DNA of 17,162 bases from NCBI GenBank assembly GCA_002352055.1, contig DEHS01000083.1:4114-21275 (forward strand), read 5' to 3'. This DNA is from Legionellaceae bacterium UBA2794. Its GTDB lineage: Bacteria > Pseudomonadota > Gammaproteobacteria > Legionellales > Legionellaceae. The number at the start of each line of letters is the position of its first letter. Within the stretch, counting starts at the first letter, position 1. The notes beneath the pieces are model-generated. The model was given only the letters and a program-made list of their open reading frames with translations, was not told the origin of the DNA and did no database searches. Below are positions 14,493 through 17,162 of this stretch, piece by piece. A program made the position numbers and the translations under genes.

Positions 14493-14648
14493 TTATGCAC
14501 CGCCCCGCATTAAAAGTAGAACAATCAAAATTAACACTATTAGACCTACCCCACCACTTGGATAATATCCCCAACCACTGCTGTAAGGCCAAGTTGGTAA
14601 TACTGCAAGTAATATAACTATAAGTACAATTAAAGTAATCAAATTCAT
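14493..14648 (-). CDS. DUF3309-family small membrane protein
   Basis: This 51-residue gene was found by reading the minus strand. The product is two hydrophobic segments (MNLITLIVLIVILLAVL and VGLIVLILIVLLLMRGGA) joined by the hallmark loop PTWPYSSGWGYYPSGG. That loop is diagnostic of the DUF3309 family, whose function is unknown and which is widespread in proteobacteria, often annotated only as a hypothetical. A well-placed AAGGAA Shine-Dalgarno lies seven bases before the ATG, and a strong terminator lies just past the stop. It probably has its own promoter, as the gene upstream of it on the same strand ends in a separate hairpin. Confidence 0.93.
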   Translation of the reverse strand: MNLITLIVLIVILLAVLPTWPYSSGWGYYPSGGVGLIVLILIVLLLMRGGA

Positions 14649-14708
14649 AATAAATTCCTTTTAAATTAATGAAAATACATTTTAATGTGCATCTATTTTA
14701 TAATGAAT

Positions 14709-14732
14709 TAATTTGCCCATTTATGCAAATTA
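14709..14732. other. Short inverted repeat upstream of the DUF3309 gene
   Basis: TAATTTGC (14709-14716) and GCAAATTA (14725-14732) form a perfect 8-bp inverted repeat with an eight-base spacer, about 60 bases upstream of the DUF3309 start. It could be an operator; there is no further support. Confidence 0.3.
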
Positions 14733-14749
14733 CGTAATGCCATTATATA

Positions 14750-14777
14750 AATAGAGAAGTGCGAGCACTTCTCTATT
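14750..14777 (-). terminator. Hairpin terminator after the low-complexity protein gene
   Basis: AATAGAGAAGTGC (14750-14762) and GCACTTCTCTATT (14765-14777) form a perfect 13-bp stem closed by two bases, seven bases beyond the gene's stop codon on the minus strand. The following minus-strand bases are TATATAATGG, a weak U-tract. Confidence 0.7.
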
Positions 14778-14783
14778 AACTCT

Positions 14784-15158
14784 CTAAGGACCATTACCAC
14801 CACCGTTATCGGTGCCCACTCCGTGATCGGAACTTGAATCACTATTAAGTGATGTACCTGGATCACTTTGAGGTATAGTTGAGTTGGGATCGCTTCCAAC
14901 TCCATTATCTACTCCAACACCTTGATCAGTACTGGAATCAGGAGTTGTCGTCGTTCCGGGAGTAGTTGGGGTTGTCGGGACCGTTGTAGGGTTATTAGGG
15001 TTGGTTGGATTTAATGCATCTGTTCCGGCATCATTGTTGATACCCGTCCCAGGACCGCTGTTAATTCCGGTGCTTGTACCAGAACCCGTATCTATAGTAT
15101 TGGCGTGAGCCAGCGGAAATGCTAACAGCGCCAATAAAGCCAGTGATATTTTTTTCAT
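14784..15158 (-). CDS. Secreted low-complexity Thr/Gly/Asn/Pro/Asp-rich protein
   Basis: This 124-residue protein has a textbook signal peptide (MKKISLALLALLAFPLAHA, cleavage after residue 19). The mature chain contains no Lys, Arg, Glu, Cys, Met or aromatic residue, only Asp as charge apart from one His, and is dominated by Thr, Gly, Asn, Ser, Pro and Asp. It has a Pro/Thr block (51-73, for example TTVPTTPTTPGTTTT) and an imperfect duplication, STDQGVGVDNG (76-86) and SSDHGVGTDNG (109-119). The mature protein is probably disordered, periplasmic or surface-exposed. No family is recognised. AAAGGAG is a strong Shine-Dalgarno directly upstream, which supports real expression despite the odd composition. 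A hairpin follows the gene. Confidence 0.8.
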   Translation of the reverse strand: MKKISLALLALLAFPLAHANTIDTGSGTSTGINSGPGTGINNDAGTDALNPTNPNNPTTVPTTPTTPGTTTTPDSSTDQGVGVDNGVGSDPNSTIPQSDPGTSLNSDSSSDHGVGTDNGGGNGP

Positions 15159-15442
15159 TTTATTCTCCTTTCAGAGTGTAAAACAAATTTATTTATGGAT
15201 GTAAAAACTTTAATTTGCGTTACACATCTATATTCAGACCAGACAATGTGCTCAAAGCTGAGTTTTTCTGATTTAAAACATATATCTCCTTTCTTTTAAA
15301 TCATACCCTCTCCTTTGTTAAATTAATCATCTATTTATAGGGATAGAACATTAAAAAAAATAATGCAACCGCCCCCATACAATCTTCCTTTTATCTTATT
15401 GAATTATATATATTTATTTTATTAATAAATTAGAACCCTTAT

Positions 15443-15994
15443 TTACGAACTGCCGGATTTATTTGCAAACAAATTAATCATCGCCTCATTAAACTGTGGT
15501 ATATCATCAGGTTTACGACTTGTTACAATTTGATGATCACGAACTACGGGAGCATCCACCCATTCTGCGCCCGCATTAACAAGATCTGTGGCCACAGAGC
15601 TATACGAAGTCATCTTCCGGCCCCGTGCCAAACCTGCATTAATTAATAACCAGGGTGCATGACATATCGCAGCAATGGGTTTATTCTGTTGGTTTATTTT
15701 TTTAACCAAAGAAACCGCCTTCGGCAATATGCGCAATTTATCTGGATTCATTAATCCGCCTGGTAATAAAAGAGCATCGAAATCTTCAGATTCAACAGTA
15801 TCCAATGGATAATCAATGGAAAAAAAATCTCCTTTTTCTGCGTGATTCCATCCTTGTACTTTGTCTTGTTCCGGCGAGATTATAAAGGTCTTGGCACCTG
15901 CTTTTTCAAGTGCTTTGCGGGGTTCTTCCAATTCAATCTGCTCAAAACCGTTAGCAACTAATATACCTACTTTTAATCCATTTAAATTTTCCAT
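15443..15994 (-). CDS. DJ-1/PfpI superfamily protein (stress-response deglycase/hydrolase-like)
   Basis: This 183-residue protein has the DJ-1/PfpI fold signature: VGILVANGFEQIEL with Glu18, a central LLLPGG (75-80), and the nucleophile elbow AAICHAPWLLI with Cys111 and His112, followed by GRKMTSYSS and VRDHQIVTSRKPDD. The Cys-His pair and Glu match PfpI/YhbO-type members. These have been described as glyoxalases, deglycases or intracellular peptidases, and the true activity is debated. There is no signal peptide, so it is cytosolic. A strong CGGAGG Shine-Dalgarno precedes the ATG. Divergent from the topoisomerase gene, with a long inverted repeat in the shared intergenic region. Confidence 0.93.
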   Translation of the reverse strand: MENLNGLKVGILVANGFEQIELEEPRKALEKAGAKTFIISPEQDKVQGWNHAEKGDFFSIDYPLDTVESEDFDALLLPGGLMNPDKLRILPKAVSLVKKINQQNKPIAAICHAPWLLINAGLARGRKMTSYSSVATDLVNAGAEWVDAPVVRDHQIVTSRKPDDIPQFNEAMINLFANKSGSS

Positions 15995-16062
15995 AATTCC
16001 TCCGTGATTTATTAGTTCATTACCTGCTATCTATTAAGTATAGTAGTTTAGCTTAAATATGG

Positions 16063-16103
16063 TACCTCCCAATTTGTTACTAAAATAAGCAATTGGAGAG
16101 GTA
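16063..16103. promoter_or_regulatory. Inverted repeat in the pfpI-topoisomerase divergent intergenic region
   Basis: TACCTCCCAATT (16063-16074) and AATTGGAGAGGTA (16091-16103) are inverted copies that differ by one inserted base, with a 16-base spacer. The site lies 69 bases upstream of the PfpI-like start and 82 before the topoisomerase start. It could be an operator shared by both, or a weak hairpin. Confidence 0.35.
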
Positions 16104-16184
16104 AGATCATAAAAAATATGTATTAATCAATTAAATGAATATTGCTATACTTGTAAAAACACTAAGCATTACAAGGGAGGTATT

Positions 16185-17162
16185 ATGAAGAGCAAGGAAA
16201 TTGCTACAATTGCCTCTTTACACTATATTAATGACTCATCGCCGGGGATAACGCGGAAACGTAGCGGTAAAAAATTTAATTATTATTATCCAGATGGTAC
16301 TCGCGTAACTGACGAAAAAACAGTGGAGAGAATAAATAGCTTAGCTATTCCCCCAGCATATAGCAAAGTATGGATTTCACCTTTAGCTAATGGTCATATT
16401 CAGGCTACAGGAAGGGATAGTAAAAATCGCAAACAATATCGTTATCATCCTTTATGGCGCAAGGTCCGGGAAGAAGATAAATTTAAGAATATGATTCCTT
16501 TCGGTAAGGCACTGCCAAAAATCCGCAAACATATAGAAGATGAGCTTAATAAACCGTTAACCATCAATAAAAATCAAATCATTTGCGCCATTATTTATTT
16601 GCTGGACAACCACTTCATACGAATTGGTAATGCCATATATGAAAAGCAAAATAAATCTTATGGGCTTACCACCTTAAGGAAAAAGCATTTATCTATAAGT
16701 TCAACTCAAGCCGTTCTTGAATTCGACGGTAAAAATGCAAAACCCTGGCACATTGTTTTAAAAGATAAAAAGATTATTAAGTTATTAAAAAAATGTGAAG
16801 CATTACCCGGTTACCGTTTATTTAAATATATTGATGAATCGAATAATCATTGTGAAATCTCGTCCCAGGATATTAATACTTATTTAAATGAATTAACAAA
16901 ACATCCGTTCACTGCCAAGGATTTTAGAACCTGGGGAGCATGTCGGGAAACCTTTTATCGCCTGACCCAAACACATTTTACTGATGAGGATTCATCCCAA
17001 AGCTCTTTAAAAAACATTATTTGCGAAGTAGCCACTTTGTTGGGACATACTCCTGCAATTTGCCAAAAAAGTTATATCTATCCTGAAATAATCACCCAGT
17101 GGAAAGGAACTCAAATTAAAGAGTGGATAGCTAAACGAAGCAAATTAATGGAAGATAAAGAT
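16185..17162 (+). CDS. Type IB DNA topoisomerase (poxvirus-like), cut by window edge
   Basis: The frame is open from the ATG at 16185 to the window end, 326 codons. Family landmarks are present: TPGI-like SSPGITRKRSGKKFNYYYP, IPPAYSKVWISP, TGRDSKNRKQYRYHPLW, FIRIGN with Arg146, KSYGLTTLRKKH, KDFRTWGA with Arg248, LGHT with His288 and the nucleophile Tyr297 in CQKSYIYPE. The enzyme relaxes supercoils through a 3'-phosphotyrosyl intermediate, without ATP. Nearly all of a typical bacterial TopIB is present, since the catalytic Tyr is in view, and only a short C-terminal tail should be missing. AAGGGAGG is a strong Shine-Dalgarno. The gene is divergent from the DJ-1/PfpI gene. Confidence 0.95.
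   Translation, partial: MKSKEIATIASLHYINDSSPGITRKRSGKKFNYYYPDGTRVTDEKTVERINSLAIPPAYSKVWISPLANGHIQATGRDSKNRKQYRYHPLWRKVREEDKFKNMIPFGKALPKIRKHIEDELNKPLTINKNQIICAIIYLLDNHFIRIGNAIYEKQNKSYGLTTLRKKHLSISSTQAVLEFDGKNAKPWHIVLKDKKIIKLLKKCEALPGYRLFKYIDESNNHCEISSQDINTYLNELTKHPFTAKDFRTWGACRETFYRLTQTHFTDEDSSQSSLKNIICEVATLLGHTPAICQKSYIYPEIITQWKGTQIKEWIAKRSKLMEDKD

Noticed and set aside
15251..15269. Short stem followed by TTTTT resembling a terminator
   Set aside because: Only a four-base stem and no plus-strand gene ends there.
15195..15299. A 34-codon plus-strand frame in the gap before the PfpI-like gene
   Set aside because: No ribosome binding site and no recognisable sequence.

Overview
The window looks like a chromosomal segment of a Legionella-type gammaproteobacterium (order Legionellales). 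This is inferred from the AT-rich base composition, several distinctive gene products (a secreted Sel1-repeat protein, a Legionella-style small outer-membrane barrel, a large lone protein with one membrane segment), and housekeeping proteins that resemble gammaproteobacterial homologues (YajQ, type II NADH dehydrogenase, RibD/RibE). No species call is attempted. No rRNA, tRNA, CRISPR array, prophage or transposase gene was seen.

Left part (1-5225). A minus-strand riboflavin operon, ribD-ribE-ribB, has overlapping start and stop codons and runs off the left edge. Divergent from it is an exported M48 zinc metallopeptidase with a TPR-like C-terminal half. Next comes a complete Xre/MbcA-type antitoxin plus RES-domain toxin operon, with a perfect inverted repeat lying over its likely promoter. 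Two very small membrane-protein reading frames follow; the second is interrupted by an in-frame TGA.

Middle part (5221-8669). A 489-residue secreted protein made of twelve Sel1 repeats (minus strand) is divergent from a secreted cysteine phosphatase of the phytase-like (inositol polyphosphatase) family. Downstream is a 156-bp palindromic repeat element built from GTAG-type REP units in inverted orientation (REPIN-like). yajQ follows on the minus strand.

Right part (8891-17162). A 648-residue protein of unknown function with one membrane segment converges, across a strong hairpin, on a uridine-kinase-like P-loop protein. Then come an outer-membrane beta-barrel protein with a good promoter, a type II NADH dehydrogenase (ndh), and a small secreted cysteine-containing protein. 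A bidirectional terminator separates these from a minus-strand 51-residue DUF3309 membrane protein that is too short for most ORF callers. Further right are a secreted low-complexity Thr/Gly/Asn/Pro/Asp-rich protein, a DJ-1/PfpI-family protein, and a poxvirus-like type IB DNA topoisomerase that runs off the right edge.

Most genes are single transcription units. The clear functional groups are the riboflavin operon and the toxin-antitoxin pair. The Sel1 protein and phosphatase share one intergenic region and are both predicted to be exported, so they may be co-regulated, but nothing in the sequence proves this. The 15159-15442 gap (284 bases) holds no gene or convincing signal that I can see.
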